This document shows, one piece after another, positions 18,385-28,700 of a stretch of DNA of 64,000 bases; position 1 is the stretch's first letter, and every line of letters starts with the position of its first letter. The notes beneath the pieces are model-generated. The model saw nothing but the letters and a program-made list of their open reading frames with translations. It was not told the origin of the DNA and did not search any database. The DNA is from Bin80 sp965219915 (GTDB taxonomy: Bacteria; Bacteroidota; Rhodothermia; Rhodothermales; Bin80). Made by a program: the position numbers and the translations under genes. Location: positions 992,001 to 1,056,000 of the forward strand of contig OZ244794.1 in NCBI GenBank assembly GCA_965219915.1. Reading direction: 5' to 3'.

Positions 18385-18722
18385 ATGATTGCGCCCGTCT
18401 GGTCCGGGCCGACGAGCCTTATGATTGGTGCTGCGAACATGATGAGTGCGCCCGCGATCGCAATGCGCCCCAGTGTTTGCCCGCCGCTATTCTGGCGGTT
18501 GGCGAACCACATTACCCCGCAGACGACCACCGCGATGATCAAGACGCTTGTGGCCATGGGGCCCGTCAGAAAACCTGTCACTCCACCAAGGAAGCCTTGG
18601 ACCTCCCCGACTCCCACCGAGGCTTTGGCCATCAAGGGAGTGAGAATGAGCAGGGCGCACGACCAGGTGAGAAATGCTGCAAGATGACGGGCTAGTTGCG
18701 ATTGATTGGATGCGTAGTTCAT
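18381..18722 (-). CDS. virB2: T4SS pilin VirB2/TrbC
   Basis: A signal peptide (ALLILTPLMAKAS) is followed by two hydrophobic helices separated by a short basic loop (WFANRQNSGG), the classic VirB2/TrbC pilin layout. It is the first gene of the operon. With a TraF-like peptidase downstream, a cyclic pilin as in RP4 is likely. Confidence 0.9.
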   Translation of the reverse strand: MNYASNQSQLARHLAAFLTWSCALLILTPLMAKASVGVGEVQGFLGGVTGFLTGPMATSVLIIAVVVCGVMWFANRQNSGGQTLGRIAIAGALIMFAAPIIRLVGPDQTGAIM

Positions 18723-18949
18723 GAGAGTAAGGGATGTTGGTTTCTGCCGAAACAGGTGAGGCAGATGATTTGTTCCAATAAAATTTACAATAATCTTACA
18801 TTAAATTGGTAGGCGGGGATGGGGAGTCCTCAGTGCTCAATACGATGGAGGGGGAGGCACATTTGGAGGGTTTTTGGCATAATTGCTTGGCTTTGGACAT
18901 ACATCATTGTATTGTGTAGTATTACTGTTCGTCTCTAGAGCGGAAAAGA
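18723..18949. promoter_or_regulatory. Divergent promoter region between T4SS operon and mobilisation genes
   Basis: A 227-bp AT-rich interval separates virB2 (minus) from the regulator gene (plus). It contains runs such as AAATTTACAATAATCTTACA and, nearer the plus gene, TTTGGAC and TATTGTG spaced roughly as Bacteroidota -33/-7 elements. No precise start site can be assigned by eye. Confidence 0.4.
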
Positions 18950-19429
18950 ATGAATAAATACGCCCCAAGTCTGTTTGATTTCCTGGATGGGGAGGGGGGC
19001 ATACCCTCGGTGATCCCTATCAGACGAAAGCGGGGGAGGCCCAAACTGGCTCCCCTTCCTCAGGGGACGGGGGAGCCTCCTACGGATGCGCAGCGGCGGG
19101 CGGACGCACTGCTGAGTCTAGAGGCACGGCGGGCCTCACTTACGGATTGGGTGGTCAGGAGTACTCGGGATCCGAACCGGCGAGACAACACCCGATCCGT
19201 TCTTCAGGTGCTTGCAGACCATGCAGACCTGGTCCCCGACTCTCCCACGTACCTCCAATGCCAGTCGTTGAAGCAGAAGGAGATCGCCGACAAGGTGGGG
19301 ATATCAAGGAGGGCTGTGGCGCGCGTGATGCGGAGGCTTGAACGGGGGGCGCTAATTTCGTCAGTCAGGGTCAGTAGGACAGTTACCCGGTACACGCTTT
19401 TCGCCGCTCCTCTCCAGTCCGTAATGTGA
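18950..19429 (+). CDS. Winged-helix DNA-binding regulator with AT-hook-like motif
   Basis: Residues about 24-30 (RKRGRPK) form an AT-hook core. A C-terminal winged-helix domain contains LKQKEIADKVGISRRAVARV as its helix-turn-helix and ERGALI as the wing approach, as in Crp/GntR-type regulators. The gene is divergent from the T4SS operon and upstream of the mobilisation genes, so control of transfer is the likely job. The 3' end touches the first repeat of the candidate oriT. Confidence 0.65.
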   Translation: MNKYAPSLFDFLDGEGGIPSVIPIRRKRGRPKLAPLPQGTGEPPTDAQRRADALLSLEARRASLTDWVVRSTRDPNRRDNTRSVLQVLADHADLVPDSPTYLQCQSLKQKEIADKVGISRRAVARVMRRLERGALISSVRVSRTVTRYTLFAAPLQSVM

Positions 19430-19691
19430 CGATAAAATGCTCCACACCTTTTCTATATGTGTTTTTGGAGGGGAGGGGATGGCCCGCTTCGCGCCGCGTA
19501 TGAGGCGCGGAGCGGGTGATGTGACGATAAATTCCCGAATCCACTTCATGTGGGTTCGGTCCATAGAACGGGGTGGGGTTTGGGGCATGAGCGGGGGCGC
19601 GCGGCTTTCGGGGAGGGGAGGGGGTCCGCGAATTGCCCTGCAAGCTATGTCTTTTGGTACCAAAAGACGGGGCACATTTCGCCAAAATGTG
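19424..19691. other. oriT: Candidate origin of transfer (oriT) with direct repeat and three dyads
   Basis: Between the regulator and the mobC-like gene: a 13-bp direct repeat ATGTGACGATAAA at 19424-19436 and 19519-19531; a dyad with 13-bp arms (one mismatch) and an 8-base loop at 19483-19516, directly before the second repeat; a perfect 20-bp palindrome at 19649-19668 (arm GTCTTTTGGT); and a hairpin with 7-bp arms at 19673-19691. A dense set of repeats just upstream of accessory and relaxase genes is typical of oriT. The nick site is not identified. Confidence 0.55.
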
Positions 19692-19728
19692 TGCGCTGAG
19701 GGTCGCGGAAGAAGAGGTCTGGGGCAAA

Positions 19729-20397
19729 ATGGGGCCTGACAAACCAAAATCCCCGCGAGTCTTTCGGTGCCATCGAGGGCCCAAGATATTCATGAGTGAC
19801 CAAGAATACGAGTCTGTCAAGAGGCGCGCAGCCTACGCGAAGCTGTCCATCAACCGATACATTCGCCGCGCCTCCTTGACGTGCGACATCGGGACCGAGC
19901 TGGTGCACGGTCTTGTTCAGCGCGTTGATCAGGTGGGGCATCAGCTGAACGACATGATGCATCATATCCACATGGGTGGAGAAGTCCGTCCCGAAAAACT
20001 CCGCTGGACTCTTCTGGACCTGGAGCGGGTGCTGGACAGCATCCCCCCGACAGAATGGCTCCGAGTATCCCAGACGCGGAAGGGTCCCGGGAAGAGAAAG
20101 CATCGCGGATGGGTCCGCGGGTCAACAGATGACCTGGCCATGATTAAGGAGCGCGCGGAGTTGGTGGGGTTACCCCAGGCCTCCTTTATCCGGGCCGCCG
20201 CGCTACAGAGTCCCCTTGGTAGGAAGGCCTGGGATGGCGTGATGCATGGGCTACAGAAATGGTTGAGTAATCTGACTCAGATGAGCGAGTGTCGTTTTGC
20301 AACCGATGAAATTGTAGGGCAGTCGCTCCGAATCGGGAGGCGGGTGATTCAGCTTAATCACGAATTTTCGTCTGGGAGGAAATACAGTACGCAATGA
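19729..20397 (+). CDS. mobC: MobC-like relaxosome accessory protein with duplicated RHH-like region
   Basis: Two segments, about residues 12-50 (MSDQEYESVKRRAAYAKLS then FIRRASL-like end) and 125-155 (DLAMIKERAELVGLPQASFI then RAAAL), share the MobC ribbon-helix-helix pattern. The first also carries the GHQLNDMMHHIH element usual in MobC. The protein would bind oriT and help the relaxase. The frame opens at 19633, but that stretch overlaps the palindromes, so ATG 19729 is preferred. The gene lies 48 bp before the relaxase. Confidence 0.7.
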   Translation: MGPDKPKSPRVFRCHRGPKIFMSDQEYESVKRRAAYAKLSINRYIRRASLTCDIGTELVHGLVQRVDQVGHQLNDMMHHIHMGGEVRPEKLRWTLLDLERVLDSIPPTEWLRVSQTRKGPGKRKHRGWVRGSTDDLAMIKERAELVGLPQASFIRAAALQSPLGRKAWDGVMHGLQKWLSNLTQMSECRFATDEIVGQSLRIGRRVIQLNHEFSSGRKYSTQ

Positions 20398-20445
20398 CGA
20401 CGAGGAAATTCCGAGACATACACGGAGACTAATGTTTGATAGCTG

Positions 20446-21489
20446 ATGGTCGCTGAGACAAAAAAAGCCTCGAGTGCGAAGATCGGGGATCGGATTCGCT
20501 ATGTGATGGATAAGAAGAAGGGGGAAAGCTTGTTTCTTCAAAACCTGCCCTTTGCGACAACCGTGGATCATGTCATCTCGCAGGTGAAGTTGACCGCTTC
20601 ACAGAGCGCACGCTGCCAGAAGCCCCTCTATCACCTCATAATCAGTTGGGATCCGAATGACGTGAGTAATGAGCAGAGGACAACCATAGACGAGTTGGGG
20701 GAGAACACCGACAAGCTGGGGGCTGAAACCGTCACCAATGAAGAGATGATCATGGTGGCGCAACGAATGCTCAAAAACCTGGGGCTTGAAGAGCACCAGG
20801 CCGTCGTGGCAAGACATCGGGACCGACCGCATCCGCACATGCACATTTTGGTTAATCGGGTTCATCCCGTGACCTGCACCGCGTGGCGGGGTTCAAAAGA
20901 TTATGCAACCATTCAACGCACGCTGCGATCTCTGGAAAGGGAATATGGCTGGCGCGAGGTCCCCGGTCACCACGCGAGCCTCCCAGGGCACGAAATCCCC
21001 CCTCGAAGGACTACCACAAAGGCGAAGGTGTATTCAAATAAGGAGAAGGGCTTGCCTCCACCACAGGAAGGGCGGCCTGCTCCGGACAAGTTTATTATGT
21101 CGTTGACCGAAGAGGGGCGAGCGTTGAAGATGCCTCCACACCTCCCTCAGGATGCACGCCAGCTCGCGGGGTGCTGGAAGCGTGCTGCTGATGGGGACGC
21201 TCATTGCCAGTGGCAAATGGGGGAGGTCTATCGCCTGGGGGCTGGCGTAACACAGGACCACGCGATAGCAATGGGGTGGTATGCACGGGCGCGCGATCAG
21301 GGACACCACCGAGCGGCCGCGGCCTACGACAAACTGGCGGAACGAGGGATCTTGGCGGACTCCCCCCCAAAGAAACCTCCCTGGGGGAAGGGGGTGGATT
21401 CTGAGTGGCACGGTTGGGTAGGACGGCCCCAAAAAGATGGGGAAGAGGGTATTGAAGACCGCGGATTGGAGCATGGGTTGACGCGCTGA
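20446..21489 (+). CDS. mobA: Conjugative relaxase, MOBP-like, with C-terminal Sel1-like repeats
   Basis: The metal-binding motif HRDRPHPHMH at residues 124-133 matches the H-x-D-x2-H-x-H-x-H pattern of MOBP relaxases; Tyr19 is a candidate nicking residue. Residues about 225-300 resemble two Sel1 repeats (AAGD...GEVYRLGAGV...A-WY-A), an unusual addition. The enzyme nicks oriT and is carried through the T4SS attached to DNA. The last residues, EDRGLEHGLTR, reappear as RDRGLRHGLAR at the end of the 47938-48444 protein, which suggests a shared transfer signal. Confidence 0.85.
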   Translation: MVAETKKASSAKIGDRIRYVMDKKKGESLFLQNLPFATTVDHVISQVKLTASQSARCQKPLYHLIISWDPNDVSNEQRTTIDELGENTDKLGAETVTNEEMIMVAQRMLKNLGLEEHQAVVARHRDRPHPHMHILVNRVHPVTCTAWRGSKDYATIQRTLRSLEREYGWREVPGHHASLPGHEIPPRRTTTKAKVYSNKEKGLPPPQEGRPAPDKFIMSLTEEGRALKMPPHLPQDARQLAGCWKRAADGDAHCQWQMGEVYRLGAGVTQDHAIAMGWYARARDQGHHRAAAAYDKLAERGILADSPPKKPPWGKGVDSEWHGWVGRPQKDGEEGIEDRGLEHGLTR

Positions 21490-21796
21490 TCTGCGCCAGC
21501 CCCTCTGTATTATTACGTCAATGTATTTTCTATTACAGGCGTTATTGAGCGGGCCTGCTATTTTCTTTCCAAACACTGAGCACCCTATTCGCCAATGGCT
21601 TCTCTATCGCCTCCTTGTGGATGATGGTTTGGGGCCTTCACGCTGATCCTCAGCCTGCCATCTGCAGTCCACAAGCGGTTTAACGGGTGCCTCGAACTGC
21701 ACTTCAACGCACCATAGGACAGGAACATTCTTCGGGTTCCGTCTGTATATTGTTACTTGTTATTATATTAATACATTTCCCTTTTTCCGCACAAAC
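21490..21796. promoter_or_regulatory. Intergenic region upstream of the exbB-like operon
   Basis: No gene is evident in these 307 bp. The last 45 bases are very AT-rich (TATATTGTTACTTGTTATTA and on) and probably hold the promoter of the operon that starts at 21797. Confidence 0.4.
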
Positions 21797-22534
21797 ATGC
21801 TATCCCCCTACATGCAGGATGTAACACAGCTTGTCCAGGACTCTGCGGCAGTCCTTCCTGGAAATTCACCCACACAAAACATCCTGGACGTGATCGCGTT
21901 GGCCGGCGGTTTTCAGTGGCCGATACTTGGAGTCTTCCTATTGGGACTAGCACTCCTGGCGCAGATTCTCGTTGGCCTTTACCGCGATCATGTCTCCGCT
22001 GCATTCCTGCGTCGCCTTCATATTGACGAGCTGACGACCGCGGAGCTTCGGAATGCATGCCACGCAGAGGGGCAGAGCACATACCACTTACTTCTGCGGG
22101 GGGTGCTGCGTCGATTCAATCTTGACACGGAACACGCCTCTCTCGTGGGGGCAATCAGTGGAGTACTCAAGGCAAAAGAAGGGTCCGTGGGCATTACGCG
22201 CCGAATTGTAGCCTACTGCTCCAGTGCTGCAGGAGGGCTGGGGCTCGCCGGGACATTAGTTGGGATCTACGTGAGCTTCGCAGCGGCCGGGACCGATCCA
22301 AAGACGGTGTTTATCGGGATCAGTCTTGCGGTCGTTTCTACGATCTTGGGGCTTGCGGCCAGCTTGATGTTGGACGCAGCAGATACGGTCGTTATGAGGT
22401 GCACCTCCAGGCATCTAGAAGATGCGCGGGAATGGGGGGAATCCGTGGCGGAGCGCCTGGTGCTCCTGCATCAGGCAACGGCTCGGAAAAGACGTCATAA
22501 GGCGGAGAAAAACGGAGACGAAGATGAAATCTAA
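21797..22534 (+). CDS. MotA/TolQ/ExbB-family proton channel subunit
   Basis: Three transmembrane segments: residues about 38-62, 145-170 and 178-200. The signature SSAAGGLGLAGTLVGIYVSF and the following ISLAVVSTILGLAASLML are the TolQ/ExbB core. Such subunits form a pentamer that uses the proton gradient to drive a partner across the envelope. The cytoplasmic tail is basic then acidic. It overlaps the next gene by 11 bases. Confidence 0.82.
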   Translation: MLSPYMQDVTQLVQDSAAVLPGNSPTQNILDVIALAGGFQWPILGVFLLGLALLAQILVGLYRDHVSAAFLRRLHIDELTTAELRNACHAEGQSTYHLLLRGVLRRFNLDTEHASLVGAISGVLKAKEGSVGITRRIVAYCSSAAGGLGLAGTLVGIYVSFAAAGTDPKTVFIGISLAVVSTILGLAASLMLDAADTVVMRCTSRHLEDAREWGESVAERLVLLHQATARKRRHKAEKNGDEDEI

Positions 22535-22886
22535 TTTCCTCGTAAGGTTGGTTGATTTGACCCTTCTGCTTCTATTGAGCCTGCTAGCGGTCGCTACAAT
22601 TTCAGAGCACGGGGTAGTCATTCCGGTAAGCCAGGACCTGGAAGATCTGGGGGGCGTTCCGTTTCCCGTGAAGGCATCGGTTGATTTCTCCGGGGCGATC
22701 TGGGTAGAGGGGGTAGGAGAATCCACCGCCCAGGAGCTCGCAGGGATCAGTACTGATTCGGGCCGTCCTGTGGAGCTCCGCATTGATGCGGAAGCAGACG
22801 CACTCAGACTCCTGGAAATACACCAGGTGCTTGAGTCCTCAAATCGGCCCGCAGTGTTTCTGGTGGAGTATTTGAACAGTCCCTGA
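22524..22886 (+). CDS. ExbD/TolR-like protein, copy 1
   Basis: A 120-residue protein with an N-terminal helix whose start carries the conserved membrane Asp (VRLVDLTLLLLLSLLAV), followed by a small periplasmic domain in which PVELRIDAEAD resembles the ExbD strand. The Asp is the proton-carrying residue in this family. Start chosen at the ATG just inside the end of the exbB-like gene. Confidence 0.75.
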   Translation: MKSNFLVRLVDLTLLLLLSLLAVATISEHGVVIPVSQDLEDLGGVPFPVKASVDFSGAIWVEGVGESTAQELAGISTDSGRPVELRIDAEADALRLLEIHQVLESSNRPAVFLVEYLNSP

Positions 22887-22919
22887 TCCGACCCGACTTG
22901 AACAGCAACTTCAAAGCCG

Positions 22920-23288
22920 ATGCACAAATCCAATGTCATGGTCCGGTTTCTTGACCTGACGCTCATTCTGCTGATGGCATTCCTGTTCAACGCTGACCTG
23001 GCCGTTGAGCACGAAGTGGCACTACCCCACGGAAGCCAAGACGGGGCGGGGACAGGTAACTCTCCCCTTACCCTGACCATTACAACAGACGCTTGGCAGC
23101 TTGCTTCGGGAGACTTGCACATGTGCGGGGGGCAGGGAATCGCCGGGTTGGATGCCTGCCTGCAAGAGCATGGTTCTGCTCGGCAGATCCTGATCAGCCC
23201 CAGTTCGGGGGTGCATGTGCAGCGTCTGGTCAACGTGCTGGATGCCTGTGCAAGAACCTCTTCCGTCTGTGCTCCAGTTGCTCCATGA
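22920..23288 (+). CDS. ExbD/TolR-like protein, copy 2
   Basis: Same layout as copy 1: VRFLDLTLILLMAFLFNADL with the membrane Asp, then a periplasmic domain (LTLTITTDAWQLASG). Two Cys in the domain (about residues 69 and 80) and two near the end may pair. Two different ExbD-type subunits in one operon suggest a heterodimeric rotor partner. ATGA coupling to the next gene. Confidence 0.72.
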   Translation: MHKSNVMVRFLDLTLILLMAFLFNADLAVEHEVALPHGSQDGAGTGNSPLTLTITTDAWQLASGDLHMCGGQGIAGLDACLQEHGSARQILISPSSGVHVQRLVNVLDACARTSSVCAPVAP

Positions 23289-24325
23289 AGATCATTATCC
23301 CGACTCGCGCGTCTATTAACACCATGCTCCGCCAGATTCGGGGCTGGAGCCAAAACCCTAACAACCGTGACCGTCTGAGTGGTTGGGGGATCGCCCTTCT
23401 AGTGCTACTTCTGTTGTATGGTTTCGCAGCCATCTCAGACGTCTCGACCGGTGCCTACGCAACCCGCGTGGTGGCCTTCACTTCGGTAGTACGCCCCGCC
23501 CCTGCGCCGGCAGTCCCAGCCACATCTGATACCAGATCAGACCCACAGCCCCCTCCCGAAACCACGGCACCCCTCCCCGCCCGGGAAGCAATCACGCTCG
23601 AACAGACCCTGACTCGGAGTCCGGTGGGAGAGCGCAGAGTAGTCCAGCGACTAGCAATCGCAAGTGGGGGGCAGCGAGCCCCACTCCAGCGGCCCACGCT
23701 TTCCGTTGACCCCGCCCGACCTGCGCCGCGAGTCCGCCCGGACGCAACCAACTTGGCACAGCGCAGAGTTACGATCCCCGGACGGCCCGCGCTCCCGTCC
23801 GTCGAAGCGCCACAACTCCGGAGAGAGACCGACCCAGGTCTTTCGGTTCCGCTGCCGGACCGCTCAGCACCGGAGGAGCGGAAGTTGATTGATGTCCCTG
23901 ATGTTCGCGTGTTTGATGAGACGACATTGACAACCGAGGATGAACGGACTGCACAGATTGCCGATTGGGTGCGGCTGAATCCAAAGACGCTGCCTGACGT
24001 TGTGATGCGGCATATGGACTACATGGAGGGAGACTTTACCACTTACGTAAGCGTCTCCATTGAGGGACGCGAGGTGGGGATCTACCTTCTGGTTCGTGGC
24101 GGGTACGAACAGCTGCAGGTGGTTCTGGTGGATGGCGAACGCTCGTTTCTCTTTTTTGACAGAGGAATAACCCGCCAGGCTTCCCGGTTCCGGGTTGGAT
24201 CCGTTTCCCACTCCCCGGAGGGGATCAGCCGGATCGTGAGCCAAGAACGTGAGATTACCAGCGCGGAAGCACAAGACTTCTATCGCATATTCCTTGAATG
24301 GTGGGAGTCCACCACGTCACGCTAG
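23285..24325 (+). CDS. TonB/TolA-like envelope-spanning protein
   Basis: The ATG overlaps the preceding stop. One transmembrane helix (GIALLVLLLLYGFAAI, residues 37-52) is followed by about 150 residues rich in Pro, Arg and Thr, and a folded C-terminal domain (residues 200-346, with VSVSIEGREVGIYLLVRGGY). This is the layout of TonB or TolA, though no TonB C-terminal motif is obvious. It would be moved by the ExbB/ExbD-like motor encoded upstream. Confidence 0.6.
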   Translation: MKIIIPTRASINTMLRQIRGWSQNPNNRDRLSGWGIALLVLLLLYGFAAISDVSTGAYATRVVAFTSVVRPAPAPAVPATSDTRSDPQPPPETTAPLPAREAITLEQTLTRSPVGERRVVQRLAIASGGQRAPLQRPTLSVDPARPAPRVRPDATNLAQRRVTIPGRPALPSVEAPQLRRETDPGLSVPLPDRSAPEERKLIDVPDVRVFDETTLTTEDERTAQIADWVRLNPKTLPDVVMRHMDYMEGDFTTYVSVSIEGREVGIYLLVRGGYEQLQVVLVDGERSFLFFDRGITRQASRFRVGSVSHSPEGISRIVSQEREITSAEAQDFYRIFLEWWESTTSR

Positions 24326-24340
24326 CCTTCAGACCCTGAC

Positions 24341-25798
24341 ATGATTCTGATCCGGTCTCCATTGCCCCTACTTGTACTGGTTGCCAGCATGGGCTCACTT
24401 CTCCTGTCTGGAGGATGTGCTCCAAAGGATGTGGTAATAATCGATGTTGCGCCCGCCCCGGAGCCCCCTCCTTCCCTTCCAGGTGTGGACAGCGTGTTCG
24501 CAGCCATGGCAAGTGCCTACGCGAAGCGCTGCCACATGGTGGATGACCATGCACTCGAAGCCGGGAGGCGAGCCGTTGCCGGCGGGCGAAGACTGTTCGA
24601 GCTCGCCGACAGCCTTACTTCCGGGCTACAGAACCGCCCGGACAGCGTCTCGGTCACCGATGACCAGATCGAGGAATCAATACGCAGATACAATGAGGGG
24701 GCGATTTTGCTTCGGAATGAGCCGTTAGGGTTGGCAGAACTGCAGGCTGCGGCAGAACAGTTTCAGCTTGCGCTGGACGCAAACCCGTATGACACAGAAG
24801 CACTTTACTATTTGTCGCGAGTCTATGAACTTCAAGTGGATCGTCTGGCCCAGGCGGGGGCAGTCGATGAGCAGATCGGGGTGCTCCAGCGTCTCGCTGA
24901 GCTCTACCCTCACAGGCATGATTACGCAGGACTCCTGGCGGCGGCCTATGAAAATCTAGGGAGTACAACAGGATGGGCTGATGCTGGTGCATGGTGGCAC
25001 AGGGCTGCATTTCTCGCGCAGGATGACCCCGATCTATCCCTGGATACAGACGCAGTCCTTGACACTGCGTCTGTATTCATCTACCTCGCGAATGCCGGCA
25101 GAGCGTTCATTGAATCCGATCAGGGCGATCTCGCGCTGGCGGCCATTGAAGAGGCAGTTCCTTTTGCAGTAGATGAGGATTCCCGTATTTACCTACAGCG
25201 TGAGCGGGAATGGCTCACCTGGGATACTGAGCTACAGTCGCGGAAGGAGTTTGACTTTCTTCTGGAAGTGTCCCAGACCGACCCGGGTAAGGCTGCTGCA
25301 GGGCTGCAGGATCTACTCCCAAAGGTGTCGCTCTCCTTGGCTCGGATGGAAGTACAATACCAGTTAGGGCTTGCTCTGTATAATGGCGGTGACCTATTCG
25401 CCGGTGTGACCGAAATCCAAGCCGTATGGCAAGAGGTGTCCACGAGGGACATTCCGCTCAGGGAGCGTATCCAGGAAGATTACGGCTTGATGACCTACTC
25501 CATTGCGCTCGAACAGAGACAGTCGGGAGAGCTGCGAAACGCATTAGCTTATCTCCTGCAGAGCGAGTCAACAGGATTCTCAGGGGCAGCGGTCTCGGCT
25601 CTGACTCGGTCACTACTGCTTCGCAATGACCCTGAGGCCGCTCTCGACGCGGCCGAAGCCGCGGAGCGGGGATGGAACACGCTCAATCCGCAGGATCAGC
25701 GTACGCTCCTTGAACACATGGTGGACCTGCACCGCCGGCTGGAAAACCGGGAGCAGGCATTGGAATACGCGAGGCGATATCGCGATCTGGACAGATAA
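24341..25798 (+). CDS. TPR-repeat lipoprotein of the exb-like operon
   Basis: A lipoprotein signal (LVASMGSLLLSGGC) places the mature protein in the envelope. The body is helical with TPR-like units: AAEQFQLALDANPYDTEALYYLSRVYELQ, then ELYPHRHDYAGLLAAAYENLGS and several more towards the C-terminus. It closes the five-gene operon and is the best candidate for the outer-membrane or periplasmic partner of the motor. Confidence 0.75.
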   Translation: MILIRSPLPLLVLVASMGSLLLSGGCAPKDVVIIDVAPAPEPPPSLPGVDSVFAAMASAYAKRCHMVDDHALEAGRRAVAGGRRLFELADSLTSGLQNRPDSVSVTDDQIEESIRRYNEGAILLRNEPLGLAELQAAAEQFQLALDANPYDTEALYYLSRVYELQVDRLAQAGAVDEQIGVLQRLAELYPHRHDYAGLLAAAYENLGSTTGWADAGAWWHRAAFLAQDDPDLSLDTDAVLDTASVFIYLANAGRAFIESDQGDLALAAIEEAVPFAVDEDSRIYLQREREWLTWDTELQSRKEFDFLLEVSQTDPGKAAAGLQDLLPKVSLSLARMEVQYQLGLALYNGGDLFAGVTEIQAVWQEVSTRDIPLRERIQEDYGLMTYSIALEQRQSGELRNALAYLLQSESTGFSGAAVSALTRSLLLRNDPEAALDAAEAAERGWNTLNPQDQRTLLEHMVDLHRRLENREQALEYARRYRDLDR

Positions 25799-28700
25799 GA
25801 TGAAGAGACCCTGTAAAACTTTTTGGGAATGGTTTGGATGTGATGGATTACCATTCTAATGCTAACATTTGAAAATCAGACACTCGAGGCATCTGAACAC
25901 AGATTCCCGCCCTGCCCGGACATTGACATCCGATGTGTTGATCTCTTCTGCGGAGCAGGGGGGCTCACACACGGCCTCGAAAAAGCAGGTATCCGGGTCA
26001 CTCTAGGAATCGATCACAACCCTTTGTGTGAGATGCCCTACGAGTCAAATAACGAGGCGGCGTTCGCCCTGACGGGCGTGGAAGACGTCTCATCCGAAGA
26101 CCTGGACAAAGCTTGGGGCGATGCCCCGCTCCGTCTCCTTGCGGGATGCGCACCCTGCCAACTCTTTTCAACATACAGCCGTCCTTCGGGCGCCGCTCAC
26201 GATCAGAGGCGCCCACTTCTCGGACACTTCTCGCGCCTCGTGGAGGAATGTCGCCCACATTTGGTTGCCATGGAAAACGTCCCCTTAATCGGACAGGAGC
26301 CGGTGTTCAATGACTTCTGCCAGACGCTGGCCGCACACAAGTATCACATGGCTCACGGCATCCTGAACTGCGCAGACTACGATGTCCCGCAGAGACGCAA
26401 GCGGCTCATCCTCCTCGCATCCCGCCTAGGGCGGATCCATCTCCCGGCCCAGTCGAGTCCCTTTTACAGAAAGACTGTGGGGGAGGTGATCGGGAGTCTG
26501 CCCCCACTTAAAGCCGGTGGGGTTTCCAAAGAAGATGCCCTCCATCACGCCTCTGCGCTATCTGAGGTGAACTTGGAGCGGATCCGCGCGTCAGCTCCAG
26601 GAAAGACCTGGCGTGACTGGCCACCTCACCTCATCATTGACTGCCACCGCAGTCAAGCGCAAGCCGGGTGGGGGGATGCCTACGGACGGATGGGCTGGGA
26701 TGAACCCGCTCCAACAATCACCACGAAGTTTTTCAATTACTCCTGTGGGCGCTTTGGTCACCCGCACCAGGACCGCGCAATCTCATTGAGAGAGGGGGCG
26801 CTCTTGCAGAGCTTCCCCAGAGCATACCAATTTGTGCCTGAGGGTCAGAAAGCCGTTAAAAAAGTGATCGCACGGATGATCGGGAACGCGGTGCCCCCGA
26901 AACTAGGCGAAGCCATTGGCCAGGCTTTCATCGAGCATGTTCGAGAATGGGCCGCTTCTCAGCATGGGATCTCCCTGAACGGGACAACACAACACGTTCG
27001 ATGAAGTCGGATGATCGCAACCAGTGATTTATTGGTGGCCCCCTCCCATGTGCTCAATGCTTCGGTGCTGGACCGCTTGGTTCGGGAGAAGAAGGTGAGG
27101 CGGAAATGGCATCCGCACTATCCGCACCTGGCCGTCTATAAGTATTCCGCAGGATACGACTTCTTTGATGCGTCGGACGCGGATACCGGCATCGCTACGG
27201 TGTGCAGGGGCTTGGTTTACGACCATGATGACGACCGCGTTATCTGCCGGGGGATGCCGAAGTTCTTTAATCATTTTCGCTACCCGCTCCAGTGCCTGGA
27301 ACTGCTCTTCTGTATGGACTATGTCGTGCAGGAGAAAGCGGACGGGAGCTGTGTACTTCTCTGGTACTACCGGGGCAAGTGGCACTTTAGTACCCTTGGC
27401 AGTTTTGACTCTGAACAGGCAGGGTGGGCGAAGCGTCTTTTTGACAAGACATGCAGCTACATGATTCACGATGGAATCCTGAACTGCCAGCACACCTACG
27501 TCTTTGAGGTGGTCTATCCGGGGAATGAGATCGTCCTGAGCTATGGCGGGGAGGCAAAGCTAGTCTACCTGTGTGAGTTCGACACTCAAACGGGAGAAGA
27601 ACATGTCAATTGTGAATTCGAGTGTGTCGGTGAGGGGATGGAGGTTGCGGGACTGCTCACAGATCATATGACGCTGGACGAGCTGCTCCAATCTGTGGAA
27701 GAGGATGAATTCCGGGAGGGGTACGTCGTGCGCTTCGAGCCAGGGAAGGGCCGCCCGGACCTTCGCATCAAGTTTAAGACCAAATGGTATTTCGAGCAGA
27801 CCGCCTTTATTTCCGGCATCCGGCAGCACGGCCTGGTCAAGACGCTGTTCACGTACTACAAGGCGGGGCGTCAAGTCCCACGCATGAGGGATGTCGGAGA
27901 CGAGTATGTGGTGAGGGTACATGCGTTAGTAGACAGACTGGTGGCGGACGTCATAGAAGCTGGCTCTAGTCTGGGCGGACTTCCGACACGGAAGGAGAAG
28001 GCGGCTCGTATACTTGACCTTCCTATCCCTGATTACTTAAAGTCCGCCCTCTTCGCAGGGCTGGACGGAAAAATGGATAGCGCGCGGTTCCTGGTGTGGA
28101 AGACGCTCGAGGATGAAAAGACCGATGATGTCGGTGGGGGCGTAGTTGAATACGAGCGAATCCTGGAAACCCTATAAAAGCAGATCTTCTCATGAGAGCT
28201 CCAAAACAAACGGTTGTTACGGCGGCACCGCGTGGATCTGAAACGAGCACAGCCAAGTACCTGAGGCTGCGGTGGCGCGGGCCCATCCAAACCGCACATT
28301 GCCTCTTTGAGGCCTACACGGCCTCTCAGCGTGCTTCGCGCCTTCCGAGTGGGCAGCGCACTATAAACTCCTTAGCGTCGATTCTGCGCCGCGCGAGCGA
28401 GCGTCAGAGCAAAGATTGGGCGGTCAGCTGTGGCGCCCCTCCCATTTGAAACGAAACTCCTCATAAAACACACAAGGAAATGCAGAAAGATCACGAAAAC
28501 GGAAAGACCCAAGATGGCAATGAAGCCTCCAAACGCGGCACAGTAGCGGGCAACAACGATTGGATGTGGCGTGAGGCCTCGTCTGTGGCGCACTATGAGA
28601 TCGGACTGATTACTCTGGAACAGGCGAACCGGCGGGAAGAAAGTCAGAATGTTCCGGACCATTTGCGGGACTTCATTTTTTTCGTAGCCCGGGAGGGGGT